A stretch of DNA of 64,000 nt from Druceiella hillmani (GCA_039881145.1 JAYKKI010000038.1:5444501-5508500); one strand, 5' to 3'; shown: positions 26,961-40,032, numbered from the stretch's first letter. Numbers and translations: made by a program. Notes: generated by a model not told the origin, from the sequence alone.

Positions 26961-28217
26961 TATTTGATGTTGAAATCGAAGATTCCACATATTCAATATG
27001 GATCTAGATAACGATTTGATAGCAAGTGTTTTTGATTTTTTTATTTTTCTTTGTTGATATCCACTAAGTCTATTTCACTTCATATTGAAGTTTTCGAAGA
27101 AAGATCGATAAATAGTATTTATTCATTTTTTCGTTAGCTATGCCATTTTCTCGCCACCTCAATTATCAAAATTCATGAGGTCGGTTTTCACTTTAGTGTC
27201 AACAAAAAACGGAAAATTACTATACAGATGTTATCTCGTTTTATACTTAAAAGACAACTGAGTAAGTAATTTAAGATAATTTTAGAAGAAAGAAAAATGA
27301 CGAAATTTAAAATGTCTACGTTCAAAAATTAATTCGACTATGGTTGTACCAATACTACATTAAAATGTCTAGTAATTTTACTAAACTTGTAAGGAAGTTA
27401 TAACACACAACCGTATAGTAGTAATACAATTCAGTTTTGTAACTACACACCACAGACCAACTTAATTCAGAAATATTACAAAACTTTTTCTGCAATATTA
27501 TTAGGTATTTTTCGAAAATTTGTTTACTAATATTGCAGTACAAATGTTGTAATTTTACTAAAGAAATGATAGCGAATGAATTTATTATTTTGAAAATGAT
27601 AAGTAATCGCGTTCAATGTTTGTAAAGAATGCATATTATGAGCATTATGAGCTTTTCCACGTTTTGATTGGGACAAAAAACAGCAAAATTACAAACAGAC
27701 CTTGTATGTACCTAAGCAATAATGTAAATTCAAAAACATTTTACATTTAAATGACAAATATTTGTTTTGTAATTTTAATAATAGTAGTAGACTGTAGACA
27801 ACTCAATTTCATACTTGTGTAATAAATTTACATCTCTTTTCTGTGAAACCCACTACATGGTATTGCAAAATTACTAAAATGTATTTAATAAAACTACAAC
27901 TCTTTCAGTACATTACCTGCAAAGATTTGGAATATTACTAAAAATGCGTATTAATATTGCATTACGATACACTAGTTTTTAATTTTATAATAGAATTGTT
28001 AGTAGACATGTAGTAACTTTACAAACATTTTTAATAATGCAATTGAGTTTATAGTACTTACCGTGAATTATTTTTCATTTAACTTTAATTTTCTCGCAAG
28101 GAAGTTTTGTGTTATACTGGCAAAGATGCATATGCGACGGTTATAATCAAAACACTGACTGAGTGACCGATTGTAATTGTCATACACATGGCGCGGTACG
28201 GATGGGGGGGGGCGTGC
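26961..28217. other. AT-rich intergenic sequence, nothing recognised
   Basis: Only short frames. A run of eight to nine G residues at 28204-28212 immediately precedes the pentamer array. Confidence 0.5.
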
Positions 28218-28495
28218 TGTTACGTTACGTACCTTACCTTACCTTACCTTACGGTGCGTCACCTTACGTTAAGTTATCTTACCTTACGTTACATTACCTT
28301 ACTTTACTCTTCCTTACGTTTGATCACGTTACATTACATACCTTACCTTACGATCCCATATCTTTCGTTACCTTATTTTACGTTACTTTACCCTACGTTA
28401 CGTTGCCTTACGTTAGTTTATAATACATTATCTTATGTTACATTACCTTAACTTACATTACGTTGCCTTATGTTATGTTTTGTTACGTTATATTA
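28218..28495. repeat. Degenerate TTACS pentanucleotide array
   Basis: About 55 units of TTAC(C/G), with TTATC, TTACA and TTACT variants, run head to tail. The frames rich in LTLPY on this stretch come only from the pentamer. It differs from the arthropod telomere unit TTAGG and its complement CCTAA. Confidence 0.85.
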
Positions 28496-28931
28496 TCAAA
28501 ACATTCTAAATTTGAAGCCCAAAACTATAGATTTTTGTTTGGAAGTATTAAATAATAATTACAATTTGATAATTCTGGTTGAAGCATGGTTTACTCACTC
28601 TATACATGACTCCGATACAGATGCAAATGATTCTCAAATCAACCCATATTATAATGGACAAGATGCTTTACACGATCTTGATGAGGATTATAATAATATT
28701 TATAACTGTTTTCTTCACCAGACTAAAAAAGAGAAACGAACAATAAACTCATTAATAATGATGCTCATAAAAGGTGGATTATCATATTTAACAGACGATA
28801 CTAATGATGGATATTATATTATAAAAATTGACATAACCAATAGAAAATATATTGAAGGGATGTCACCAAATGAACAATGGAAATGTGCTGATATAAGATC
28901 TAAACATGTTGTGGAAGATTCAAACGATTAG
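28496..28931 (+). pseudogene. LINE (non-LTR) endonuclease fragment fused to unknown sequence
   Basis: Directly after the pentamer array a frame reads YYQNILNLKPKTIDF, then LEVLNNNYNLIILVEAWF and THSIHDSD. This resembles the start of the apurinic-type endonuclease of Jockey/RTE-like elements, where Q N x x G L and the E T W motif are expected; here the catalytic-region ETW is EAW. The rest of the 153-codon frame (about 28620-28931) is Asp/Asn-rich and not LINE-like. It may be unrelated sequence joined after truncation. Confidence 0.5.
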
Positions 28932-29668
28932 GTTTTTATGGCTAGTAAAAATATTTTAGTTCAACGTATTAGGGTAGATTTGTTTTTTAGAAATGTTTGT
29001 AACTGTGTAAACAACACAAGAATAATTGACATTCTTATATTCCACTTTTTGTATTTGATTCTTTATTAAGTGTTGTCGACTATTTACATTGGGGATATTA
29101 AATTGAATGTACAAGATATATTAAGTAGGATACAGAAATTAGCCTATAATGAGTACAAAAATATTTTAAATCAACTATTATGTCAGAACCTTATCCTTTT
29201 TATTGTTTTATTCAGTGCATAATTTCAATTTCTTTGAAACAGTTTAAAAAAATAGAAATTAACCCCTGATTTAGCATTTTCTTACATTTAGTAGCATAAA
29301 ACTGAAGTGTATTTGACACGATAACAGCATTTTTTCTCTTCGTAAAGTATAGTGTCCATAGTCAGTATATTTTATTCATTCATAGATTAATTGTTAAATT
29401 CAAAATAGTAGGAAGTGCAATAATTTTGTGTCACTAAAATATAGAATAAAGCTGTAAGAAATTGATATTTTTTCTCTAGGTTATGAAGTACTTATACGAA
29501 TAATGTAAATGTCGAGTTAAATAAATGAATCGATGTTAAAAACTCTTAGAGTTTTCGCTCGAACTGGCGAATTTTTTTCTAATAAAGCTTTTTAATTGCA
29601 GAATTTTTGTTTCAATTGTACGTATTATATAACCTAAAATGTAAGAAAGTACACCTGTCAAAAATACT
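28932..29668. other. AT-rich intergenic sequence
   Basis: No gene or repeat is recognised. Confidence 0.5.
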
Positions 29669-29723
29669 CTAATGAAGTTGCAGCGAGTACTCAGCAAATG
29701 AGCACTCGCTGCAACTTCATTAG
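29669..29723. repeat. Near-perfect hairpin (20-bp + 4-bp stem)
   Basis: CTAATGAAGTTGCAGCGAGT at 29669-29688 pairs exactly with 29704-29723. After one A-C mismatch, CTCA pairs with TGAG around a 5-nt loop (GCAAA). The size is pre-miRNA-like, but nothing else shows it is transcribed. Confidence 0.9.
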
Positions 29724-29898
29724 ACTAGGCAATAGAAGAACATAGAAGCTTAGTACTTGAAAACGCGAAAGTGCTATCTCGCTCGCACAATTGCTTGAAG
29801 TTGACCATCTATTTAGTATATGATCTGTGAGCATAACTTTATTAACTGCGTGAGCATTTTAGCGACTGGAGTAGAAGAAGATAGGCCAATCGTGGTCA

Positions 29899-30275
29899 GC
29901 GGGCAATGGTGGTCACACACACAGCTAAAACAATAACATCCTTTACGAGTGTGAAGTGTGTCAACGTCTTGCTCTTCACCGCCCGCGAATGACAGACGCC
30001 CCTCTCTCATTCCGAACAAATCGTTCGTAAATGACGATTGTCTTTTATTTTCGCGCCTGCTTGATCTTATTTGACGTCGTAGTAAATTATCGAGGTAAGT
30101 TATGAAATATTCCTTAATACACGTAATCGCTTTAATGTTACTTGAAACTGTTCATCATTAATACTTAGTAATGCTCGCTTCGAATAAAAATTTGTATTTA
30201 TTGTTGCTATTTACATTTTTTCTTCTATGAAGTCCATTAGGGTAATTATGGTCAACTGAGCACCATTGCCCGCAA
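29899..30275. repeat. 13-bp inverted repeat GCGGGCAATGGTG, pogo-type end candidate
   Basis: GCGGGCAATGGTG near 29899 recurs exactly inverted near 30263-30275. Copies of TGGTCA lie nearby in both orientations. The left part carries a minus-strand frame without recognisable content. These could be subterminal repeats of the pogo-type relic that follows. Confidence 0.45.
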
Positions 30276-30893
30276 TATATTGTTAGTGTTGTTTAGTGAC
30301 TAAATCTAATTTCTTTATGTTTAGGTGTCAAAAAATTGACCCGGAAATTGCAGAAAGATGCATGGTCTTTGGAAACATTGAACAAGGCTCTAAAGCTTAT
30401 GGAACATCTATGAGAAAAGCCGCCGAACAAACTGGAATCCCATTTTCCACGCTACAAATTCGATACCAGAAGCAATTGTATGGAAGTCCATTTCTGGAGC
30501 GAAAAGCTGTATTCTCTGCAGAAGTTGAAAAAAATGGCTGATGTGGTGAAAAAAAATCGCTAATATATTCTACGGTTACCCACCTAATCAGGTAAGAAAC
30601 GTTGCTTTTGAATATGCAGAAAGCCTGAAATTGCCGCACAATTTTAATAATAATAGTAAAATGGCAGGACGAGATTGGATAGAGGCGTCCTAAAGAGAAA
30701 TGGAATATCAGTAACAAAAACAGAAGTTTCCCTTTTCTACAAGAATTTGAAAAAATTTTGGAATGATTATACTGATCTGAATTAATGGTTCTTTAATGCA
30801 AAATTGCTATTATGTTCCTAATAAAGCTGTGATTTAAATTTTGAGTTTTATTCCAAAAAGTATTTAACTAACCATCATTACCCCCTTTAGCCC
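30239..30893 (+). pseudogene. pogo/Tigger-like element relic, N-terminal half of the transposase
   Basis: The frame 30325-30540 includes SMRKAAEQTGIPFSTLQIRY, a psq-type helix-turn-helix typical of pogo/Tigger transposases. In shifted frames follow NIFYGYPPNQVRNVAFEYAE, LPHNFNNNSKMAGRDWIEAS and KRNGISVTKTEV, the second DNA-binding region. The DDE domain is absent. TAGGGTAATTATGGT at the left and the inverted GGGTAATGATGGT at the right, each near a TA, look like terminal repeats of a deletion derivative of about 650 bp. Confidence 0.6.
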
Positions 30894-32029
30894 TAATCAT
30901 TTTCTGGTATATGATCAGCGTATATGCTTAAGTTTTCCGAAGAAGTATTAGATACTAAATTATACTTAAAGATACATTGGTAGACATTATTATTATTCAA
31001 TATTGTTTGCAATTCACAAACCAAATCAGTTTTTAATGTTGGAATATAATTTGATTGCAAAGATAATTGAACAACTTCTGAAATGAAATAAATATGCAGG
31101 CCCTGTAACAGAAATTAAATGATATATCACCTAGAATGTTATAGCATAAAGTTACTTTTATTCACTTTTTTAAGCCGAATGATGCTATTTGAAAAAATGA
31201 ATTGTACTTTCTAATGTTATTAAGAAGTTAAACAGAATGTTGATGTAAAACAACTTTGCCGTCACAGCAACACACATTAGTCTCTTCATTCGATTTGGGA
31301 CAAATATTACTCATTTAACCAAGCATATTATTTTACTCCGTCATTATCAATATTTGAATCATAAGAAAAGCAGACCGAAAGTCTTTTCAGCATTTTACTC
31401 TCTAGCCTAAACGTGAGATGTGTATTCCCTGCGACTGGCAAGTTAAAGCAAACGTTCGCCGCTTGACTCCTTAACGCGAACCTAATACGTGCTTTCCTTC
31501 TGACTGGTAAACCGCTAATAGCGTTCGGCACTGGATTATTAAATTCGAGCGCAGTGAGTCGGGTGAGCACTCCTTTTGGAACAAATAAAATAGTTTTTCT
31601 TCATTATTATCTATCAAAGGCACCTTATAAACAAAATCACCTCTATGTCTGGAATTTAAGGCTTCGAATCAGTATATAAAGTATTCGGAAGCTTCACCGC
31701 CCTAGAATTCCTGAAGACTCAAATCGACACGACAAAATGTTAGCACCTAAAATTGTAAACATTTTGAGTGACATTAATAATAACTTGCTTTGATAACCTG
31801 TGTCCCCTTGGAAACTTGGATTATTCCTGTCCTGAACGGGCGCACAAGCCTATGCGACGATCGGGCGACCGTGGGTTCGTAATACCTAGCATGACAACCG
31901 GCAGCCGCACAAAGGGATCACAACGTCGCAAAATCGTTGCCATCGATCAGTTCATCAATTGGACTTCGAGTTCAACTTCTAGTTTGCAACAGTTCTAGTA
32001 ATAGCAAATTTTATAATTAATAAATTAAT
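30894..32029. other. Intergenic sequence, possible retrotransposon 5' region
   Basis: No gene is recognised. From about 31400 base composition becomes GC-richer and continues into the BEL/Pao relic. CAGTATATAAAGTATTC near 31671 resembles an LTR-type TATA box, but LTR ends could not be fixed. Confidence 0.35.
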
Positions 32030-33300
32030 TAATAAACAAATTGTCTCGCACCGACGAGAAGTAATTATTAATAGTCGACTCAGCGAGATCTTTACTGGCT
32101 TCATAATCAACAGTGACGTAGATTTGATGAACGTCGAATCAAGTCTCGCCGTCATACAGACAAAACTAATAAGTAAAAATGACGACTTGGTGATAACAGA
32201 AGGGGCAACAGCGCACCGAGTCGATACGTGGCTAAGCGAAAATCAGACGCACCTACTGGCTATCACGAACGAGTCGCACCGTAATAGCGAACGGCACTGA
32301 CAGTCAACCCGACTGCAGACGAACCATCTGCACCCCGGCATCTGCAGAGAGACTCAATAGTCGGAACAGAATGGGGTCGGCTACGTCCAGCCGAATACAG
32401 TGCCGCTACAAATCAATCCCTGCACGCAGAACGTACACGCTAGTCATGCAGTCGCCGCCCGCACCAGTGGGAGCCAACGCTATAGCTACGCCAACCACAA
32501 ACCGACTTCTCCGAACCGGCAGCTGCGATCACGTTCGCTTTAAAGGCTAGCAGTCTCATACTACGCGCTGCGTTGGACTATTTATCTTCAACGGCGCGCA
32601 TCAAGACTGGCTACATTTCAAAGCCACTTATTACGAGTCATTAACCCTCTTACTGAAGTATTAAACGTGTCAAGACTATATACGTCGTAGCCTCAGAGGG
32701 AATGCGAGAGAAGCCGTATACAGTTTCTAATCAACAGTTCGAGTTCGCAAGACTTATGAAGACACTCGAGTATCCCTTCGACATGCCGGACTCTATAGCC
32801 CTCGTCACCCGAACGGCTGCAGTCGCTGTCACGGCAAATTGACGAGCCTAAGGACATCTGCATCTTCGCAAGCCGCATCTCCAACAGCGTAGCGACACTT
32901 CGAACTCTCGACAGGATTCACTACCTATACAATACTGAGGTTACGAAGACTATAATTGAGAAATTGACATCCTCGCTGAGCTGACACTGGTTCGACTACT
33001 CCGCTGCCGGATTTAATCAAGCTATCTCGTTTCTTTGATCGTGAGGCAGAAATCTGCTGCCCCTTTGCACAGCCAGAAGCAATTGTGCTAGAAAATGACG
33101 CCGCTATACAACGACGAACACAAAGCAACAGGCAAAAAGAAGGTTAAATGCCCGAAAGGCAGGACTTGACACGACCAAGTGCAAGAAGTCCAAGGAATCT
33201 TCCGGTGCAATGTGGGACCTGGCAAGACGCACCACTAATTTTTTAGATGTCTACATTACCACACTAGAATACAAGATGCTGCACGAAGACACGTGATGTC
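32030..33300 (+). pseudogene. BEL/Pao retrotransposon gag relic (DUF1759-like)
   Basis: Matching blocks in three frames follow the gag order. They are GLFIFNGAHQDWLHFKATYY (about 32573), YIRRSLRGNAREAVYSF (about 32680), DEPKDICIFASRISNSVA then TLRTLDRIHYLYNTEVTKTI (about 32845-32960) and FFDREAEICCPFAQPE (about 33031-33080). The F.G....W..FK and SLRG.A motifs are typical of DUF1759 in BEL/Pao. Frameshifts and stops show it is dead. Composition is markedly GC-richer than the flanks. No protease, reverse transcriptase or LTR follows. Confidence 0.65.
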
Positions 33301-36300
33301 TACGGGCGCAAACATCTCCACCACATATTACTAAATTTGGTACAAAAAAATCGGAAGACAGGAAGAAAATTCGAAAACAGAAGACGTCAGGTCTACATGT
33401 ACAAATAAGAAAACCCGCTCTTGCCTAAAAAGTGTTCCAGTACAAGATATTCAGATAATTATAATGATGTAAATATGAAAATATACAGAGCAACAATGTT
33501 TCATTCATTTTAAATTGTCAGCTTTTTTTTATAATACGGTTAAGGCTGGCAACATAAAAAAAATTATAATTAAAGTAAATATAAATATAAAGTACCACAT
33601 TTAAAACCATAAACCAATCATGAAGAAATAAAACAAACACAAACATTTGAACAATTAAAAATTAAGTTTTTATTAAACAAATATATTTTATTCCTTAATT
33701 GCATAATCACTATTTTACTCAATATTATAATGTCGCTCAGGCTACGAAAGGCCGTGCACCAGTTTAGAACCAACGCTACGGCCAGCGCCCTGACACTTTG
33801 TGAGATGCTTACATCCAATATAATATTCATAAAATTATCAAAATGTATGAACCTACATAAACTAAAAACAAATAACATTAAACCATTTACACAAATTGCA
33901 GAACATTCATTATATTATTTTGTATGTAAAATCCATATTAGGCTGTTAGTAGAAAAGACATACTGATGCAATTGTTTTAAAAATTATACAAATACACCAA
34001 ACTATGTGAGACAACCGAGATCTTATCAGAAGATGGATTAGAAAAATAATAAACGAGAGTTTAGTACAAAAATCTTAGTATCCAACGAAAAACAAAAATA
34101 AAATGTGGTATAAAACCACAACTCTGAAACCTAGCATGCGGCACATCCGCATGCTAGGTTTCAGAGTTGTGGTTTTGCAGAGTTTTGATTTGACTCTTAC
34201 ATCAAATATCTTAGTTATTTATCTATATCAAATTGGAATTGACAATAAAAACCATCTTTTTACTATGTTAGTACAAAATTGAACTGAAATAGTACGAGTG
34301 ATATATTCAGGCTTATTTAATTTTGAATTGGGGAGACAGTTTCAATCAAATCTCCTTATGTTCACATAGGATCCTTTGTATATTTATACAATATAAAAAA
34401 TGGGTTGTATTGTTGTTCAACTGAAAATGTTGAAATGTTATTTACAGGCATCAACACATGAAATCTAAAAACAATGGTACTAATATCTTTATTTTTTAGT
34501 GTAGAAGTTTTTAGCATAATGTCATATCACATATAACATTTCACTAACAAACTGAGAAAAAGCATTAATGTTACCGAGAATGTGGTAGTCACAGATTAGT
34601 GAATTCTAATAAGCATATAATCGTATAATACTCTCCACCTTCGAATATTTAAACCCTCTATTGATTTTTCTAATGTATACTTTTGTATCGCAACTTAAAA
34701 CATTGTACATACTTCTGTCATAATAAACAATTATAAAATATCAAATATTTTAAACGCAACTGTCATATATTGTGCCTCAACAAGTTGTTCGCTCGTACTT
34801 TTTGCAAATTACATTTTTTTAACATGTCTATGACAAAAACAAATCCTTGAATTAATTTCATACCTCAAAAGACGGAGAACCTGTTGTTCTGTCACTTTTA
34901 AAATACTTATAAAAAATTATGAGTTTAAACCAAAACTAAAGCACACCCACAAAAGAGGGACAGATAATGGGGTTGATTTTACATTTATGAATTGTAATAA
35001 AAAACATATTCTTAAGAAAACATTAAATCGATCAATTTTACACTCCGAACACAAATTTGTGCGACACAGGAGAGCTTCAATAAGTTGGCTGCTTTAATAT
35101 GAAAAATCTTATTTAAATTATATATACTTACAAAAATATATATCTCTTACTGACTGACTCAACACTGTCAATACAGGTAAGAATTTATTGACAATTTAAC
35201 TCGAATTCTCAAAAGAGTTAAATAATTGTTAACAAAAATAATTTATCAGAACTATGCGATTCTTAAACAAAAGAAAATATTTTTACTGTAGAAATGTACA
35301 ACAAAATGTAGTTAAAACCCAAATGATTATCTCTATTATGAGAGGTCTACATTTCCTATAGATAAGTTGTATTTAATAGAGGCTGTTGATCAAAGTGAGA
35401 TGTATTTGCATTGGATAACCGCTTTACTATTTTTCATAACAACTTCGTGCTCTGCATAAGATCCTAGCAATTTACTATTTCTAAAGAGAATATTGCACCA
35501 TTTATACAAGTTACCATATGAAGACGTTCATATTGTTTTGCGCCACATTAAATGAAAATATACACGTACAAGCAAACAAATAAAAGCAAAAGCCTCTACC
35601 GATGATAATTGCTAAAGTTTGATAGTAAATTAAACTAATTTTCAACTAAACTAGCATTATTTTACAGAACTCAAAGATTCTTCTCGCCATCTGCGATATG
35701 ACACCAACTAGCAATTGAAGACAATTATATAATTATGCTTCTGTTTTATTATCACTATGTAATTATTAATTTATTATCTTTATTAATATAATTTATTTTA
35801 CATTAACAGAAATATTATAGCGAGCCACATGTACAAACATATACACTACAATAATTTACATTAAATGTCTACCGGTGCACTACTATAATATAAAAACATG
35901 ACGGTTCATCAAATGGGGAACCCAAGCTGTGATGTGCTAGTTTTGCATGGGATTCTCACTAAATAGTATTGTTTCTACATTATATCCGTTTAATGTTATG
36001 TTATATATTTCATAGGTGGTTTTTGTTATATATTAAAAACTGCATTTATTAATAAGTTTAATAAAACAAAAAGCCATTTCTACCAATCGCTATTTAGTTT
36101 ACAAAGATACTCTTACAATAGTTAACACAATTACCAAATATATTTTATTTCTATGTACATTATTAATACTATTTTATACATTTAAATAATATGCTATATA
36201 TATTCATATATAAATAAAGAAAGTTGTTTCAGACACTATGTTCCAAGTATTCGACGCATATCCAAAGGAAGTAAAATTAAATCTAAGCATTACTGCTTAA

Positions 36301-36802
36301 AGTTTTTTAAACTGAATTTTAAATATTTTCATACATACTGTATCATAGAGTCTTACATATCGCTCTCCCCATTTGCTTTTAAATTATATCAAGTACTATT
36401 TGTTAATATCCTATTTACATTTGTTCTAGACTCAACATGTTTTCATATTTCACCATAGCACTTTTATCACATTCTCACATCTAGTAAAAAGTCAACATCT
36501 CACAATTCCCTTAGTACCTGGCAAGTCAACTGGCAAAACTAAGTTCACATTTCTTGATCTGCTTTTACTCCCTTACTTGTAATCCCTATTTTTCTGATAA
36601 TCTCGTACACATTCTTTTGAATAGCTTAAATTCTTCATTCCGTCAAAATCAATTAATTTCAAAAGGAAAAATCAATTAATACTGCAGCATTAAAATAATA
36701 ATAACATCAGATTAACCAAAAACTAAAATATTTTAAAGGATTTTATTATTATATCTTGGAAGGAAAATCATTAAAATATTTCAACAGAAAAAATAAATAA
36801 AA
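33301..36802. other. AT-rich intergenic sequence, no gene recognised
   Basis: Long AT-rich stretch without coding signal, apart from the large hairpin at 34112-34176. Short frames around 33618-33966 overlap on both strands and match nothing I know. A long upSET 3' UTR reaching here cannot be excluded. Confidence 0.5.
34112..34176. repeat. Perfect hairpin with 30-bp arms and 5-nt loop
   Basis: The left arm 34112-34141 (starting AAAACCACAACTCTGAAACC) and right arm 34147-34176 are exact reverse complements around CACAT. This is the longest of the scattered hairpins and shows no mismatch, so it is either young or maintained. Confidence 0.95.
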
Positions 36803-36804
36803 TA

Positions 36805-38879
36805 GAGGATGGAAGGGCAAGATGGAGAAAGCGGGCAAGAAGAATATTAGTTCCAGTTCTTATGTTGACCGATAGAGAGAGACAATGCAAGGGGCACTCG
36901 AATTGCGTTAACAAAAATAAAAAATTATGATAAAACCGCCAAAAGTACCTTGTGATAGTTTTAATCTACTCATGGCTATCCTTTATTTTGTTATTTTAAG
37001 TAAAGTTCGATTTAAATAGATGTACAAGACACACATTCATCTTGAGTTTTTGTTGTAAAATTTTGTGTTCAATGAAATTCACAACGGGCAAATTGAAACC
37101 GGGCAAAATGGACAGTATCCATTTTCGCTTTCTTATGTACAGTTTGGTAATGTTCTCAGTGTACGTTGAAATTTTGTATTAATGAATAATAATGTATCTC
37201 GCAGATGATTTATAAGAGAAAGACTGATCAAGCCAACTGTACGAAGAAAACTTAGCGAAAGTTTTGAATGAAGAAAAAGACATTAAAATTAAATGCATGC
37301 AAAATATATATAATATTTTATGCAACATTACAAAATATATTAAAAGTGGTTTTACAAAACTAATTAGGGCCCTTTGAATCTGTTTTTACACCAGAACAAG
37401 AGGAAGATCTTTTGATATGTTAAAAAAAATGGATGATATCCCCAATGGAAAATATGGGGAAAGGAACAAAATTTTTGCGGATTTGCCAAAAAGAAAAAAA
37501 AATGTAGTTTTTACCCACAAATAGCTGGAAAAGAGTAGTTCGAAAATTTCAAACTTAGCCTCCTAACATGGACTTTGAGACCGTCTGAACCCACACCTGT
37601 AAATAGATTTTATTCTATGTTAGAAAAGTCGAAGAAAAACACCACACTGTACCCTGACATGATCTTCAACATGGATGAGACTGGCGTGGACTTCATTGAC
37701 TAAACCATCTAAAAATCCTATTTGCCCATGAGAAAAGACAAGTTAGAATAATTACCAGCAGTGAGAAGAGTTTTGACTACAGTAATTTACTGCTGCAGAA
37801 TTATTCATCCCGGCGTTTTTCACAAGAGTTAATCAGAGGCTCTTAAATGGTGCTCCTCCTCGTGCAGAAATAACTACCACTAATAATGGATGGGGTAAAC
37901 TCCCAAAATTTTTTAGCCTAGCTGCAAATTTTCATGCTAAAATGCATCCTACTGAAAATCGTAAGGCACTGTTAATATTAGGTAACCACAAATCACATAA
38001 GTTACGAAGTGCTTAATTTTGCAACGAAAAACAATGTCATATTTTTATCAGTTTCCCCTCACGCATTACATAAGTTATAACCACTAGATGTTGCAGTGAA
38101 CTGCTTTCGAAAGGACCAGTCTGGCAGAATCATCAATCACTACTATATTGAAAAGCTTTTTACAGTAGCTTATTTAAAAGGAGCTACACCATATAATAAA
38201 ATCAATGGGTTCCATGCAAGATGCATATATCGATTCAATAGGCACATTATTGGTGAAGAACACTTTGTCCCTTCTGAAGTTTATTAAAGGACTTACTTCA
38301 TATATCACATCGGAAACAAATGCCACTAGCCGCAGTATAAACTAAGACGAAAATACCATCGTGAATGATAATGAACAAAATACACCTGTAATGCCAAGCA
38401 TACAAAACACCAACAATAATGTAAATAAACAATATACTAGTGTAACGGAGAATGTAAAAAATACCCTCATGATTAAAAATGAAAAAAATAGCCCCGAGAA
38501 CAAGGAAAATACCACTTAAATGAAAATGGGAAAAATACCACTATGAACGGCAATTTAGACATTACACAATCAGGAAATGTGTCAGATATGGATGTTTTGC
38601 AAAAAATCCAGCCCATATCTATCGAAGTAAAGAAAAAAATATGCAAGAACAAAATCTAAAATATTAACCAGTTCCCCAATAAAAAGGGCTCAAAACCAAA
38701 AATAAGAGCCTTCGACAACTAAAAAGAAAGTTCTATTCAAAAGTCCCTGGTCCATCGAACATTTCTCATCAATATGCAAAATCCAAAGATTATAAGTAAA
38801 ACGTCAAAAATAAATATGATTAAGACATAGTTTTTATTTATTTTCAAAATTAACATATCCTTCTTGCCCATCCGTCCTC
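36805..38879 (+). mobile_element. pogo/Tigger-like DNA transposon, 2.1 kb, with TIRs and TA duplication
   Basis: The left end GAGGATGGAAGGGCAAGA (36805-36822) and the inverted right end (38862-38879) match at 16 of 18 positions, and each is flanked by TA (36803-36804 and 38880-38881). GGGCAA is repeated near the left end and again at 37085-37110. Inside, a broken transposase reads MIYKRKTDQANCTKKT (37205), FTPEQEEDLL, then LRPSEPTPVNRFYSMLEKSK and YPDMIFNMDETGVDFID (about 37590-37700), where the D of MDETG is the first catalytic aspartate. Later come SFPSRIT, the VALNCFRKDQ-like block near 38095 and a polar tail. Many stops make it non-autonomous now. Confidence 0.8.
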
Positions 38880-38881
38880 TA

Positions 38882-39860
38882 CTTTATATGAAAAATTCTC
38901 AAATAACTTCAAAAATACCTAAAATTTGAATAGAATAGCATAAATAATAGAAAATACTTTAGTAGATACTTTAATCAGTATTATATAACTTTGTGTCAAT
39001 GCATTATCCTCAGGCAATATAGTCATACAGAGTGATTAAAACACGGGTTGCTTTAATGCAGAAATACTAGACAGATGCAGATGAATTCAGTGTTCACAAT
39101 TTTGTAACTATATTTGTCACAAATGCTTTTTACAAGGTAAGATAAAGTGATATTAATGTACCAGTATCTGGGAGGCTGTCATAAAAACACCAGATTCTTA
39201 GGTACTCTCACACAATGCACGCTCATACAAATCACTTGTAACCCCATAAATTTCCAGAAAACACTAACTTATTCCACAACCTGTTTACGCACCTGTAACA
39301 GTTCAAATTTCAAATAATATGCTTTTGAATAAATTGACTTTATGGAAAATTCTAAATCAGAATTGTTTCCAACAAAGAAAGAAATATTAGCAATAATGTA
39401 AAAGGTAATAATTTCTGGGTTATATAAGCGCAAATAGGGGCAGATCCAGTAGGGATATGGTAAAAAAACGCCATCAAGTAAAATAAAACTATCTACTTGG
39501 TTTGGATTCAATATAAATGATGAATCGAAATGAGTAAACATTATGCCTTTATATGCACATACAAAATATTTTGTGAATAATAATTGCGGTTCTATTTAAT
39601 TTTTTAAAAACTATAAAGTTTTTATAGATGTTTTTACATCACCAGATGTTAATACTTAACAAAATTGTGAAAAATCACAGAATAAAAAAATATTTTATGG
39701 TTTGAGAATTTACAAATTCGATCAGTTCAGCATATATTGGAGGTTATGTAATGTAACATCCATCATTGTATAATGACCAAATAAGTTTATTACTCTTAAT
39801 GGTTGCATTTAGAGACCACTGGGGGTATGAAACATTTTTAACAGAACATGTGAATATGAA
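38882..39860. other. AT-rich intergenic sequence
   Basis: No gene is recognised. A minus-strand frame of 90 codons (39269-39541) starts with ATG but resembles no known protein. Confidence 0.45.

Positions 39861-40032
<172 letters not shown>

Noticed and set aside
28163..28451. Two 86-87 codon frames rich in LTLPY
   Set aside because: They are translations of the TTACS pentamer array in different registers.
28218..28495. Interstitial telomere repeat
   Set aside because: The unit is TTACC/TTACG, not the insect TTAGG or its complement CCTAA, so calling it telomeric would be unsupported.
33618..33966. Overlapping frames on both strands near 33.7 kb
   Set aside because: Neither strand shows a domain or splice context; mutual overlap suggests chance.
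39269..39541. 90-codon minus-strand frame downstream of upSET
   Set aside because: No recognisable content or conserved neighbour exon; probably chance in AT-rich DNA.
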